The position numbers were made by a program, and so were the translations under genes. Source: Caldilineaceae bacterium (GTDB taxonomy: Bacteria; Chloroflexota; Anaerolineae; Caldilineales; Caldilineaceae). Taken from it: a DNA stretch of 35,765 nucleotides. Below the pieces are notes generated by a model. The model was not told where the DNA came from. It saw only the letters and a program-made list of their open reading frames with translations, and ran no database searches. Positions 1 through 8,112 of the stretch are shown piece after piece. Numbering within the stretch: the first letter of the stretch is position 1; each line of letters begins with the position of its first letter. Location of the stretch: contig JAHBVG010000078.1 in the NCBI GenBank assembly GCA_019637695.1, forward strand, positions 1 to 35,765, given 5' to 3'.

Positions 1-299
1 CCTATGACGATAATTATCTAAACGTAAACCTTTCCACGCGTCAGGTGAAGGTCAATGGATCTTCTGTGAAACTAACGCCGACCGAGTACAAATTATTGGC
101 TTATCTGGTTCTCCATCAAGGGTGTACGCTTGAATTCCGCCATATTTTGGAAAATGTTTGGGGGTTTAGATACGGCGACGCAGTTGATTATCTGCGCGTC
201 TATATCTGGCATCTGCGCCGCAAAATTGAGCCCAATCCTAAACAGCCTGTTTATCTGCTCAACGAAGTGAATGTTGGCTACCGATTTAAAAGCGTATAA
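1..299 (+). CDS. Response regulator, OmpR/PhoB-type DNA-binding domain (5' partial)
   Basis: This is the C-terminal part of a two-component response regulator; the gene begins left of the window and the reading frame is open from base 3. The visible residues form a winged-helix DNA-binding domain of the OmpR/PhoB class: a short beta region, then LTPTEYKLLAYLV, the helix pair containing ILENVWG, the recognition helix around VDYLRVYIWHLRRKIEP, and the terminal wing ending GYRFKSV. In this family the domain binds direct repeats upstream of target promoters after phosphorylation of an N-terminal receiver domain, which is not in the window. A GTG at 45 could be taken as a start, but it lies inside the conserved domain, so it is not the real one. 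No partner kinase is adjacent on this side. Confidence 0.9.
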   Translation, partial: YDDNYLNVNLSTRQVKVNGSSVKLTPTEYKLLAYLVLHQGCTLEFRHILENVWGFRYGDAVDYLRVYIWHLRRKIEPNPKQPVYLLNEVNVGYRFKSV

Positions 300-331
300 C
301 AAGAGGCAACTATCCTCCATCGCCCGTTCTA

Positions 332-340
332 TGGGATAAT
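332..340 (+). promoter_or_regulatory. Candidate extended -10 promoter for the DegT-type aminotransferase
   Basis: TG at 332-333, one spacer base, then GATAAT at 335-340 (five of six matches to TATAAT) gives an extended -10 element about 60 bases upstream of the GTG start at 401. There is no good -35 at the usual distance, as is common for extended -10 promoters. This is a pattern match only. Confidence 0.3.
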
Positions 341-400
341 GGGGCTGATCGGAAGCATCTGCACTCAGCCCAAATCACATCCAGCATAGGAGGAGCGAAC

Positions 401-1606
401 GTGAGTAGATTAGCGATCAACGGTGGTACACCAGTTCGACAGAACCCATGGCCGCGCTGGCCACAGTGGGGCGAAAGTGAGCGAGAGCAAATCCAAGCCG
501 TACTCGAACGGGGTGAATGGGGCGGTTTTGACCCGATAGTTAAAGAGTTTGAATCTCGCTTCGCCAAACGCCTCCAGGTGAAACATTGTCTGACGGCCTC
601 TAACGGCACACTGAGCCTCGTCGCCGCACTCCAGGTGTTGGGGATCGGCCCTGGCGACGAGGTGATTGTTCCCCCCTATACATTTATTGCCACCGCGAAC
701 GCCGTCCAATTGGTGGGCGCTACCTCTGTCTTTGTGGATATTGAACCTCACACCCTCAACCTCGATATTTCCCTGCTCGAAGCGGCGATCTCACCGCGCA
801 CCAGGGCTGTGATCCCCGTCCACTTTGCCGGGCTGCCCGTGGACCTGGACCGACTCATTCCCTTTGCCCAAAAATATGGACTGGCGGTGATCGAGGATGC
901 CGCCCACGCCCACGGCAGCACCTGGCATGGGCAGCCCGTCGGCGCGCTAGGCGATATTGGATCGTTCAGCTTTCAGGCCAGCAAAAACCTGACAGCAGGG
1001 GAAGGCGGCGCGCTCACCACCAATCACGATCATCTCAAAGAGGGGTTGTGGAGCTATATCAATCAAGGACGCACACCGGGCGGCGCCTGGTATGAACACG
1101 GAAATCTGGGCAGCAATCTGCGCTTAACCGGCTGGCAAGCCGGAATTTTGATGGCGCAGTTGGAACGCTTTGATGATGAATTGGCGCGTCGGATGGAAAA
1201 TGCCCGGCGTCTACACGCCATCCTGGCCGAGGTGGATGGGGTAGAGCCGCTCCACTGGGATGAGCGGGCCGAATTCCACGCCTTTCACCTCTTCATTATG
1301 CGGTTTTTCCCAGAAGGCTTTCAGGGTCTCTCTCGCAACCGTTTTGTGCAGGCATTGCGCGCAGAAGGCATCCCCTGCTCGACGGGGTATTCAATGCCGC
1401 TCTACGCGCAGCCGCCGCTTCAGTCGCCGCGCAGCCGTCTGCTCCCTTGCCCGGCGACTGAGCAAGCCTGCCGCGAGGTGATCTGGCTCACCCAGAATCT
1501 CCTCTTAGCGGAGCCAGCCGACATCGATCAGATTGCCGAGGCAATCTTCAAGATCCGCGAGAATATTGAGGAATTTTGTATTGATCAGGAAGATGATGAA
1601 ACGTAG
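401..1606 (+). CDS. DegT/DnrJ/EryC1/StrS family PLP-dependent aminotransferase
   Basis: A 401-residue fold-type I aminotransferase of the sugar/cyclitol class. Such enzymes move an amino group, usually from glutamate or glutamine, to a keto-sugar or inosose; the substrate here cannot be read from sequence. Visible features: SNGTLSLVAAL (phosphate-binding turn, near residue 67), PPYTFIATANAV, VIEDAAHAHG with D166 placed to pair with the PLP nitrogen, and SFSFQASKNLTAGEGG with K195 as the likely Schiff-base lysine. The N-terminal INGGTPVR resembles the AHBA synthase / scyllo-inosose aminotransferase branch. Length is normal for the family. The GTG start at 401 is preceded by AGGAGG at a good distance. 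The TAG stop lies inside a palindromic repeat that begins at 1603. No sugar-pathway genes are adjacent, so the pathway is unknown. Confidence 0.93.
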   Translation: MSRLAINGGTPVRQNPWPRWPQWGESEREQIQAVLERGEWGGFDPIVKEFESRFAKRLQVKHCLTASNGTLSLVAALQVLGIGPGDEVIVPPYTFIATANAVQLVGATSVFVDIEPHTLNLDISLLEAAISPRTRAVIPVHFAGLPVDLDRLIPFAQKYGLAVIEDAAHAHGSTWHGQPVGALGDIGSFSFQASKNLTAGEGGALTTNHDHLKEGLWSYINQGRTPGGAWYEHGNLGSNLRLTGWQAGILMAQLERFDDELARRMENARRLHAILAEVDGVEPLHWDERAEFHAFHLFIMRFFPEGFQGLSRNRFVQALRAEGIPCSTGYSMPLYAQPPLQSPRSRLLPCPATEQACREVIWLTQNLLLAEPADIDQIAEAIFKIRENIEEFCIDQEDDET

Positions 1607-1680
1607 GTGCGGTTTGTAACCGCACGTCTACAGGTGAACGTGCGGTTGCAGTCCGACCGCAGCGGTCGGCCCGCACCTAC
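1603..1680. repeat. Complex palindromic repeat, GTAGGTGCGG...CCGCACCTAC
   Basis: The outer arms 1603-1612 and 1671-1680 are perfect inverted copies. Inside are two further stems: 1618-1626 with 1639-1647, and 1653-1660 with 1662-1669. Single-stranded DNA or RNA could fold into a cloverleaf-like three-way structure. The left end supplies the TAG stop of the upstream aminotransferase. Its ends resemble those of the elements at 14593-14667 and 23461-23537. There is no U-run, so it is not a typical intrinsic terminator. Confidence 0.8.
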
Positions 1681-1760
1681 AGATTCCACCATGTCGTTGA
1701 TCAGTACAGAATATTGAAGAATTGGCCGAGTGAAATGCTGGTTCGGGTAGAAATATGCCC

Positions 1761-1800
1761 CAAAAAAGACGAGGCGGGTGGAGAGACTCCACTCGCCTCG
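1761..1800 (-). terminator. Intrinsic terminator of dnaK
   Basis: A 14-bp stem with one G-T-type mismatch (1770-1783 with 1787-1800) and a 3-base loop. Read on the minus strand it is followed by a T-rich tract, the complement of the A-run at 1762-1767. It lies about 30 bases past the dnaK stop codon, the expected place. Confidence 0.85.
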
Positions 1801-1832
1801 TAAAAGTATTCCCTATCGCAACAAATGAGACG

Positions 1833-3731
1833 CTAGACCTGACGATACTCGCCTTCTACAACATCTTCGTCGTCGCCGCCCTTGCCTGGCTGTGGATTGG
1901 CGGCGCCATTTTCGGCAGCGCTCTGCTGTTGGTAAACCTGCTGCGCCAGAGCATTGCTCGCCTGCTGTAGTTGCTCCGTCAACCTCTTGATCTGGTCAAC
2001 ATCTTCGCCCTTGAGCGCTTCTCGCAGATCGACAATGGTCTGCTCGATCTGCTCGCGGTCGCCAGCAGGCACCTTGTCGGTCAGTTCGGTGAGCGACTTC
2101 TCAGTGGCGTAGATCAGGCTGTCCGCTCGGTTGCGCTCTTCCACCAGTTCACGTTGCTTGCGGTCAGAAGCCTCATTGCGCTTGGCTTCCTGGACCAGGC
2201 GTTCGACCTCATCATCGCTGAGATTGGTGGACGCCGTAATCTGAATGCTCTGCTCTTTGCCGGTGGCCTTATCCTTGGCCGTGACATTGAGGATGCCATT
2301 GGCGTCAATATCGAAGGTCACTTCGACTTGCGGAATGCCACGCGGGGCCGATGGAATGCCATCCAGTCGGAAGTTCCCCAGCGTCTTGTTGTCACGCGCC
2401 ATCGGGCGTTCACCCTGCAACACATGGATATCCACCGCTGTTTGATTGTCCTCAGCCGTGCTGAAGACCTCCGTCTTGCGCGTGGGGATCGTCGTGTTGC
2501 GCTGGATCAGAGTAGTCATCACCCCACCCAGTGTCTCCAAACCCAGACTTAGCGGGGTCACGTCGAGCAGGAGCAGATCCTTAACATCGCCGCCCAGCAC
2601 GCCAGCTTGCAATGCGGCGCCTACGGCCACAACTTCATCCGGGTTGACACCCTTGTGGGGTTCCTTTCCGGTCAGGTTGCGCACCAAATCCTGAATCATG
2701 GGCATGCGAGTAGAGCCACCGACCAGCACCACTTCATCCAACTGGCTGGCGGAAAGGCCAGCATCCTTGAGCGCAGCATTGAAGGGTTTCTTGCAGCGCT
2801 CAACCAAATCGGCAGTAAGTTGCTCGAATTTGCTGCGGCTCAAACTCATTTGTAAATGCTTCGGGCCACTGCTATCCGCCGTAATAAAGGGCAGGTTGAT
2901 CTCGCTCTGGGTCGTGCTCGAAAGCTCGATCTTAGCTTTTTCAGCCGCCTCGCGCAGACGCTGAAGGGCCTGGCGATCCTGGCTGAGATCGACGCCCTGT
3001 TCTCTCTTGAACTCGGCGATCAACCACTCGACGATGCGCTCGTCCCAGTCGTCGCCGCCCAGGTGTGTGTCGCCATTTGTCGATTTCACCTCAATGACGC
3101 CATCGCCGACCTCCAAAATTGAGACGTCAAAGGTGCCGCCACCCAGGTCGAAGACGAGGATTGTTTCATCCTCTTTTTTGTCAAGGCCATAGGCCAGCGC
3201 GGCTGCTGTCGGCTCGTTGATAATGCGCAGCACTTCCAAACCAGCAATCTGACCGGCGTCTTTGGTGGCCTGGCGTTGGCTGTCGTTGAAGTAGGCAGGC
3301 ACAGTGATCACGGCCTGCTTGACATCCTCACCCAGGTAAGCTTCGGCGTCTCGCTTCAGCTTGCCTAGGATCATCGCGCTGATCTCCTGGGGCGAATAGA
3401 CTTTGTCTTTGACGGGGATTCTGACGCGGGCATCGTCGTTCTGCCCCTCAACCACTTGATAGGGGACCATCCCGCGCGTGCGCTTTGTCTCTGGGTCGTC
3501 AGAGCGACGTCCCATGAGGCGCTTAACCGAATAGATAGTATTCTCTGGGTTGACAACCGCTTGTCGCTTGGCTGTGACACCCACAAGCCGCTCCCCACTC
3601 TTGGTGAAAGCGACAACCGAAGGTGTGGTGCGATTTCCCTCTGCGTTCGGGATCACGGTGGCGTTGCCAGCTTCCATTACAGCGACGACACTATTTGTCG
3701 TTCCCAAGTCAATACCGATGATTTTTGCCAT
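1833..3731 (-). CDS. dnaK: Molecular chaperone DnaK (Hsp70)
   Basis: An ATP-dependent Hsp70 chaperone of the cytoplasm, 632 residues. The N-terminus MAKIIGIDLGTTNS is the first phosphate-binding motif; further marks are VITVPAYFNDSQRQATKDAG, INEPTAAALAYG, FDLGGGTFDVSIL, VLVGGSTRMP, the linker DVKDLLLLDVTPLSLG, and an acidic C-terminus ending EDVVEGEYRQV. It has the nucleotide-binding, substrate-binding and lid regions at normal length. I place the start at 3731, because the AGGAGG ribosome-binding site lies inside the slightly longer reading frame that begins at 3749, and spacing to the MAKII start is 9 bases. Neither grpE nor dnaJ is next to it, so this is a single-gene unit with its own terminator at 1761-1800 and a likely operator upstream. 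The genome may hold a second dnaK in a standard cluster. Confidence 0.97.
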   Translation of the reverse strand: MAKIIGIDLGTTNSVVAVMEAGNATVIPNAEGNRTTPSVVAFTKSGERLVGVTAKRQAVVNPENTIYSVKRLMGRRSDDPETKRTRGMVPYQVVEGQNDDARVRIPVKDKVYSPQEISAMILGKLKRDAEAYLGEDVKQAVITVPAYFNDSQRQATKDAGQIAGLEVLRIINEPTAAALAYGLDKKEDETILVFDLGGGTFDVSILEVGDGVIEVKSTNGDTHLGGDDWDERIVEWLIAEFKREQGVDLSQDRQALQRLREAAEKAKIELSSTTQSEINLPFITADSSGPKHLQMSLSRSKFEQLTADLVERCKKPFNAALKDAGLSASQLDEVVLVGGSTRMPMIQDLVRNLTGKEPHKGVNPDEVVAVGAALQAGVLGGDVKDLLLLDVTPLSLGLETLGGVMTTLIQRNTTIPTRKTEVFSTAEDNQTAVDIHVLQGERPMARDNKTLGNFRLDGIPSAPRGIPQVEVTFDIDANGILNVTAKDKATGKEQSIQITASTNLSDDEVERLVQEAKRNEASDRKQRELVEERNRADSLIYATEKSLTELTDKVPAGDREQIEQTIVDLREALKGEDVDQIKRLTEQLQQASNALAQQVYQQQSAAENGAANPQPGKGGDDEDVVEGEYRQV

Positions 3732-3820
3732 ACTCATCGTCCTCCTCATTCAGAACAAAAATGATTGCTGTCGAAAGAAATGTGGGCCTACGCCCTTCGT
3801 TTTTCTGCATTACGTCGTTT

Positions 3821-3848
3821 TTGTGTGCAAATACACAAGACCACTATA
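3821..3848 (-). promoter_or_regulatory. Candidate dnaK promoter -10 with overlapping TTGTGT-N6-ACACAA operator
   Basis: On the minus strand TATAGT (3843-3848) matches five of six -10 bases. Four bases downstream is a perfect inverted repeat, TTGTGT at 3821-3826 and ACACAA at 3833-3838 with a 6-base spacer, which would straddle the transcription start. It matches neither the CIRCE element bound by HrcA (TTAGCACTC-N9-GAGTGCTAA) nor the HAIR box of HspR (CTTGAGT-N7-ACTCAAG). The position suggests repressor control of dnaK. No clear -35 was found. Confidence 0.45.
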
Positions 3849-3960
3849 TCCGTTTTCTATATGCATAGCGTATCGGTAGCATTAGCAAAATGTTTGAATT
3901 GAATGAGGAGGGGAGTGGGGATTAGGGATCGGGGATCGGGAAGAGAATCATCAATCGCCT

Positions 3961-4005
3961 AATCGCCTAATCGCTGCAAATAAGAGGTTGAGCGATTAGG
4001 CGATT
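3961..4005. repeat. 15-bp inverted repeat of the AATCGCCTAATCGCT type
   Basis: The arms 3961-3975 and 3991-4005 are perfect reverse complements around a 15-base loop, just past the stop of the minus-strand RraA-like gene. It is preceded by short GATTAGGGATCGG-like repeats (3919-3940). It may act as a terminator or transcript-end stabiliser. The same bases recur in the hairpin at 4798-4914. Confidence 0.75.
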
Positions 4006-4023
4006 AAATTCTGTCCCTGATCG

Positions 4024-4752
4024 CTATTTCCGCCGTGTCACTTGATTGCGCAGTTCGACCATGCGATCTTTAGAGGCGGCGCGTGCTTCTTTGAGGATGG
4101 CAGGGGTGGGCGTACCGGCGCGCAACGCGTTGATCAGAATCATCTCCGCGGCGACGAATTCACCGGCGATGTCCGCCACTTCGCTGGCAATGTCTACGGG
4201 GATCGTCGTAACGCCGTTGCAGTCGCCATGCAGCAGATCGTTGGGGTAGATCATCGTTCCGCCCACATGCACAGGAATATGGATGTTCAATGTCTGCGGA
4301 TATCCATGCGAGCAGATGGTTCCGCTGGTAAAGCAAGGGAAGTGGATGGCGCGCACCTGATCCAGATCACGGCCGGCGCCGCTGGTGATCAACCCGATTG
4401 CGCCGAATGCCTTATAGGTTGTACACATCACCTCGCCAAAGGTGGCCGCCGCAGGGGGATTGTCCAGATCTTGGAAGACAACAATTGGTGGGCCGTCAAG
4501 TTCGGCAAAGCGTTCTACTTGATTATCTAAACTGCTGTACGTACCCGATCCGTGGGGCGCGCCTGCGGAACGAAAGGTCGCTGTTGCAGCAAAACCGACA
4601 ATCGGCGGCATCTCAGGGAAGCAGGCTTGAATGCGGCCATCCATATAGCCAACGTTTTGAGGGCGCACTTCAAAGAGTTCAATTACATTGCAGATCGTCG
4701 GTGTATCGAAATGGGCCAGCTTTTGGAGGATATCAGTTGTGAGGGTTGTCAT
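4024..4752 (-). CDS. RraA-like / HMG-aldolase-fold protein
   Basis: A 242-residue member of the RraA (formerly 'demethylmenaquinone methyltransferase') family. Relatives include 4-hydroxy-4-methyl-2-oxoglutarate aldolases and RraA, the RNase E inhibitor. Evidence: SGAGRDLDQVRAIHFPCF around residues 124-141, where R128 and D129 match the substrate- and metal-binding Arg-Asp of the aldolases, and DLLHGDCNGVTTIP around 172-185, the family's signature loop. Cleavage or formation of a keto-acid such as oxaloacetate or a pyruvate adduct is the likelier role; the RNase E-regulator role is doubtful here, since that system is known from proteobacteria. The ATG at 4752 has an AAGGAAAA sequence upstream. 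It lies in the same direction as, and downstream of, a class V aminotransferase, but a 170-base gap with a large hairpin separates them. Confidence 0.85.
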   Translation of the reverse strand: MTTLTTDILQKLAHFDTPTICNVIELFEVRPQNVGYMDGRIQACFPEMPPIVGFAATATFRSAGAPHGSGTYSSLDNQVERFAELDGPPIVVFQDLDNPPAAATFGEVMCTTYKAFGAIGLITSGAGRDLDQVRAIHFPCFTSGTICSHGYPQTLNIHIPVHVGGTMIYPNDLLHGDCNGVTTIPVDIASEVADIAGEFVAAEMILINALRAGTPTPAILKEARAASKDRMVELRNQVTRRK

Positions 4753-4797
4753 CGGTTTTTCCTTGTTCAGTGGAGTGGATGGTGGACAAAATGTTAA

Positions 4798-4914
4798 AGA
4801 GATTGGAGATCGGAGATCGGGTAGAGGCTCTAAAATCGCCTAATCTCTAACTCCTGGCGATTGGGAGATTAAGCGATTTTAGAGCCTCTATGAGACCTTC
4901 AATCTCCAATCTCT
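4798..4914. repeat. Nested long hairpin of the GATTGGAGATCGG / CGATTTTAGAG type
   Basis: The outer arms 4798-4809 and 4903-4914 (12 bp) and the inner arms 4822-4839 and 4873-4890 (18 bp perfect, continuing with 7 more pairs after one mismatch: 4841-4847 with 4865-4871) form one long stem with bulges. It fills the gap between the class V aminotransferase and the RraA-like gene, both on the minus strand. The GATTGG/AATCTCC vocabulary is shared with the hairpins near 3961 and 6216. No U-run of terminator type follows. Confidence 0.8.
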
Positions 4915-4925
4915 GATACCCAATC

Positions 4926-6167
4926 TCAAACACGGTCGATCACGGACAGACAGCGATCAATCTCTTCGAGCGTATTGTAATGGGCCAATCCGATACGCAG
5001 GAAGCCTCCGCTTTCCTCAACGCCGAGACGTTCACTCACGCTGACGGCGTAGAAGTTGCCGTTCCAGCAGAAGATGTTTTCGGCGGCCAGGACCTGGGCC
5101 AATTGTTGGGGGGTGGTTCCACTCTTGCGTATCGCCACTGTCGCCACCCGTTTGCGCCAATCGCTGCGGTCAGTAAGACCGTAGATGCGCACACCGGGGA
5201 TGCTGTGCAGTCCTGTGATCAGCGCTTCGATCAGCATTGTTTCATAATCCTGGATCGCTTCCCACGCCGAGATCAACTGTTCGCGGCGGCTGGCGCTTTC
5301 CCTCGCTTTGCCGTAGACCACGCCCACCCGAGCCAGATAATTGACCGCCGCGGTCACGCCAGCCATCGCTTCGTGGTTCTGCGTCCCCGTCTCCCATTTG
5401 CCAGGAGGACGATTGTCGGCGGGGCGTACTTTGTACGCTTCTAGCCGTTCTAGATGTTCGCCCTTGCCGTAGAGTTGTCCACTGTGAGGACCAAAAAATT
5501 TGTACGAGGAACAGGCGAGGAAATCACAGCCCAGCTTTCTCACGTCGATCAGGCCGTGCGGCGCATATTGGACGGCGTCGATGTAGCTGTAAGCGCCCAC
5601 CTCCCTGGCCCATTTAACCACTGTCGCCACATCGTTAATCGTGCCAGTGGCGTTGCTGGCATAACCAACCGCCACCAGTTTGGTGCGCGGTGTGATCTTC
5701 TGGCGCATGTCGTCCATGTCGATGGTGCATGTCTCCAAATCGATGTCCACCCACTGCACCGACGCCCCCATATCCTCAGCCGCCAGCACCCACGGCATTA
5801 CATTGGCGTCGTGATCGAGACGGGTGACGACGATCTCATCTCTGGGGCGGAACTCACGCGCCAGAGAACGGCTCATGGCGAAGGTAAGGCTGGTCATATT
5901 GTTGCCGAAGGCGATCTCATCGGCGTCGCAGCCCAGCAGATCGGCCATCGCCTCGTGCGCACCGGCCACCACTGCATCGGTACGATGGCTCGTTTCGAAA
6001 ATGCCGTGGACGTTGGCGTTGCGGCGGATCAGATAATCGGTCATCGCCTCAATCACGCTGGCGTGGACCTGTGTACCGCCGGGGTTGTCAAAGAAGATGG
6101 CGGGGCGTCCGTTGAACTCCTCTTGCAGCGCCGGGAATTGCCGCCGGATTTCGCGCGGGTTGAGCAT
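4926..6167 (-). CDS. Class V aminotransferase-like PLP enzyme (VC1184-type 'cysteine desulfurase family')
   Basis: A 413-residue fold-type I PLP enzyme related to NifS/SufS and isopenicillin-N epimerase. The N-terminus has FFDNPGGTQVHASVIEA, typical of the VC1184 subfamily. PLP contacts are visible: NNMTSLTFA (89-97), DAVQYAPHG with D197, and SSYKFFGPHSG with K223 as the Schiff-base lysine. Where SufS-type desulfurases carry the persulfide cysteine in a GHHC-like loop, this protein has WNGNFYAVS (368-376) with Tyr at about 373; the only nearby cysteine is C367, several residues earlier. It is therefore probably not a normal desulfurase; a beta-elimination, epimerase or transaminase activity is possible. 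No suf or isc partners are nearby. Confidence 0.88.
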   Translation of the reverse strand: MLNPREIRRQFPALQEEFNGRPAIFFDNPGGTQVHASVIEAMTDYLIRRNANVHGIFETSHRTDAVVAGAHEAMADLLGCDADEIAFGNNMTSLTFAMSRSLAREFRPRDEIVVTRLDHDANVMPWVLAAEDMGASVQWVDIDLETCTIDMDDMRQKITPRTKLVAVGYASNATGTINDVATVVKWAREVGAYSYIDAVQYAPHGLIDVRKLGCDFLACSSYKFFGPHSGQLYGKGEHLERLEAYKVRPADNRPPGKWETGTQNHEAMAGVTAAVNYLARVGVVYGKARESASRREQLISAWEAIQDYETMLIEALITGLHSIPGVRIYGLTDRSDWRKRVATVAIRKSGTTPQQLAQVLAAENIFCWNGNFYAVSVSERLGVEESGGFLRIGLAHYNTLEEIDRCLSVIDRV

Positions 6168-6214
6168 TGCGTGACTCCTTCTGGGGATTGGATACTAGAG
6201 ATTGGATATTAGAG

Positions 6215-6295
6215 ATTAGGGATTGGTGACCGGGGATTGGTGATTGGGCGCAGAATGTCCTTCCCAGCCACCAGTCACTAATCACCAATCCCTAA
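6215..6295. repeat. Inverted repeat of the TTAGGGATTGGTGA type overlapping the sppA stop
   Basis: The arms 6216-6229 and 6282-6295 are 14-bp perfect reverse complements. The right arm covers the sppA stop codon (6292-6294, minus strand). Between and before the arms are further GGGATTGG/GAGATTGG direct repeats (6182-6245). It sits between two minus-strand genes and belongs to the same sequence style as 3961-4005 and 4798-4914. Confidence 0.75.
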
Positions 6296-8112
6296 AATCT
6301 TGGCAGACCATCGGCCAGATACCAGATCCGCTCGGCGCCGATCAGCCTTTCCCAGTCGCGGCGGAGAAGGATGCTGGCGAGATCGGCGAAAGCCAGTTGA
6401 TCGTCGTCAAGGCTGAGTTTGCGGGCAGAGATGGGCAGGCGTGGGCGGTCCGCTTGCACGGTGACAGCGGCAACGCTGCCATTGACGGGCAGGTTCGCCA
6501 GCTCACAGGCTGCGTCCAACGCCGCCGAAAAATCGCCCAGTTGATCGATCAAGCCGTGGGCGAGCGCCTGCGATCCCGTCCACACCTTGCCGCTGCAAAT
6601 GGGATCGAGATCCGCATAGGGCAACTTGCGCCCTTCCGCCACTCGCGCTTTGAAATTGCTGTACGAATGGTCGATCTGCGCTTCGATCTTGGCGCGCTGT
6701 TCGCCTTCCCACGCTCTCTGATCGGTGAAGATATCCGCATTGTCGCCGCGACGGATGCTGTAGCGGTTGGCCCCGATCTTGTCGTAGACGCCGCGGGTGA
6801 CCGGTTTGCCGGAGATGACGCCGATGCTGCCGGTGAGGGTAGCGGATTGGGCGACGATACGATTGGCCGGGGTGGCGATGTAATAGCCGCCGCTGGCGGC
6901 GATATTGCCCATATAGACAACCAACGGCTTCTTGCGCGCCAGCAGCTCCAACTCTCGCCACATGAGATCGCTCGCCAGCGCCGATCCGCCGCCGGAGTCG
7001 ATATGGAGGACCACTGCGGCCAGATCGTCGTTGTCCATTGCTGCGCGCACTGTCTGCTGCACTGTGGAACTGCCGATGATGCTATCGCCGATCATGGGCA
7101 GTTCCACAGGGAAGCGACGACTTTTGCCGGGCATGATGGCGCCGCTGAGGCTGATCACGCCCACCGATCCGGCGGCGCGTTTCCGCGGATGGCGCAGCAG
7201 ATAGCGACGAGCTTTGGCAAAGGTGAGCAGCCGCGCTTCCCGTTCCTGCAGTTTGCCGTCTTTGGTCTGATCGGTCACGCGCAGCAGCCAGGGGAGTTCG
7301 TCTTCGTAGGCGATCTCGTCGATCAAGTCAGAGTAGAATGCATCCTGAGCGGTGAGAGGCGCGTTGTCGATGAGTTCGCGTACATCCGCAGGCGGCAGAT
7401 TCCGTCCATTAGCGATGGCTGCGACGAGATCAGCGTAGAGGCCATCGAGCAGCCAGCCCAGTTGATCCGCTTCGGCCTCGCTCATGGTGGAACGGTTAAA
7501 GCGGTCGTAGGCGGTCTTCCACGGCGCGACTTTGATCACATCAAAGTGGATGCCCACCTGCGCCAACGTATCGGCCAGATAGGTCGGTTCGCTGTGGAGG
7601 CCAGTTGCGTTCCAATCGGTGAGTGGCGGCAGCACGGTTCGATCCGCGGAAGCCGCCAGCGCGCAGAGCGCGTTGCCTGTCTGCTCCAAAAAGACGACGA
7701 CCTCTTTGGGGTGGAAAGCGGCGCGCTGCCCGTTGCTCTCCCCGTCCCAGCGGCGGAAGCGTTTAAAAAGAGATCCCAGACTCTGCGCCTGGGCCAGGCT
7801 CAAACTCGCGCCCTTCACCAAAAAGAGGACGCCGCGTACATCGGGGTCCTGGGCAATAGGGCGCAACGCATCGGTCAATGACTCAAAGGTGATCGGCGTC
7901 TGAAAAAAGGGCAGCAGCGAATAATAACGCGGCTGGATCGGCGTTCGCTCGACAAGTTCCCCTTCGAGCGTGAAGACCACATAATCCGGCCAGCGCCGCC
8001 GTCCCCAGCCCCGGCGCATGTTGAAAAGCCAGCAGAGCAGGCGCTGCCAGAGTTGTCCCAGTTGTTCAAATCCTCGCGCCAGGGCCTTGCCCACGGGGTG
8101 GAGCCACTTCAT
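6292..8112 (-). CDS. sppA: Signal peptide peptidase SppA, long (67K) form
   Basis: A serine-lysine membrane protease with tandem ClpP-like domains that degrades cleaved signal peptides. 606 residues from the ATG at 8112. The N-terminal domain carries VIKVAPWKTAYDRFNRS with K199 as the predicted catalytic lysine. The C-terminal domain carries VVLHIDSGGGSALASDL and GNIAASGGYYIATPANRIV with S407 as the nucleophile, followed by TLTGSIGVISG. This matches the E. coli 67K SppA layout (Lys in the first half, Ser in the second), not the short half-size form. The open frame extends upstream to 8223, but that part reads through short intergenic repeats, and the 8112 ATG has AAGGA nine bases before it. 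The N-terminal hydrophobic stretch (LWQRLLCWLF) is short, so membrane attachment is not obvious. Divergent from ald. Confidence 0.93.
   Translation of the reverse strand: MKWLHPVGKALARGFEQLGQLWQRLLCWLFNMRRGWGRRRWPDYVVFTLEGELVERTPIQPRYYSLLPFFQTPITFESLTDALRPIAQDPDVRGVLFLVKGASLSLAQAQSLGSLFKRFRRWDGESNGQRAAFHPKEVVVFLEQTGNALCALAASADRTVLPPLTDWNATGLHSEPTYLADTLAQVGIHFDVIKVAPWKTAYDRFNRSTMSEAEADQLGWLLDGLYADLVAAIANGRNLPPADVRELIDNAPLTAQDAFYSDLIDEIAYEDELPWLLRVTDQTKDGKLQEREARLLTFAKARRYLLRHPRKRAAGSVGVISLSGAIMPGKSRRFPVELPMIGDSIIGSSTVQQTVRAAMDNDDLAAVVLHIDSGGGSALASDLMWRELELLARKKPLVVYMGNIAASGGYYIATPANRIVAQSATLTGSIGVISGKPVTRGVYDKIGANRYSIRRGDNADIFTDQRAWEGEQRAKIEAQIDHSYSNFKARVAEGRKLPYADLDPICSGKVWTGSQALAHGLIDQLGDFSAALDAACELANLPVNGSVAAVTVQADRPRLPISARKLSLDDDQLAFADLASILLRRDWERLIGAERIWYLADGLPRF

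Noticed and set aside
3732..3749. Six extra N-terminal codons for DnaK
   Set aside because: These codons contain the AGGAGG ribosome-binding site itself; DnaK proteins begin MAKIIGIDLG or similar.
3732..4023. CIRCE element for HrcA control of dnaK
   Set aside because: No TTAGCACTC-N9-GAGTGCTAA-like sequence; the only palindrome at the promoter is TTGTGT-N6-ACACAA.
6244..7881. 545-codon open frame on the plus strand opposite sppA
   Set aside because: Antisense shadow of a complete SppA with both catalytic residues; it also starts within the 6215-6295 repeat.
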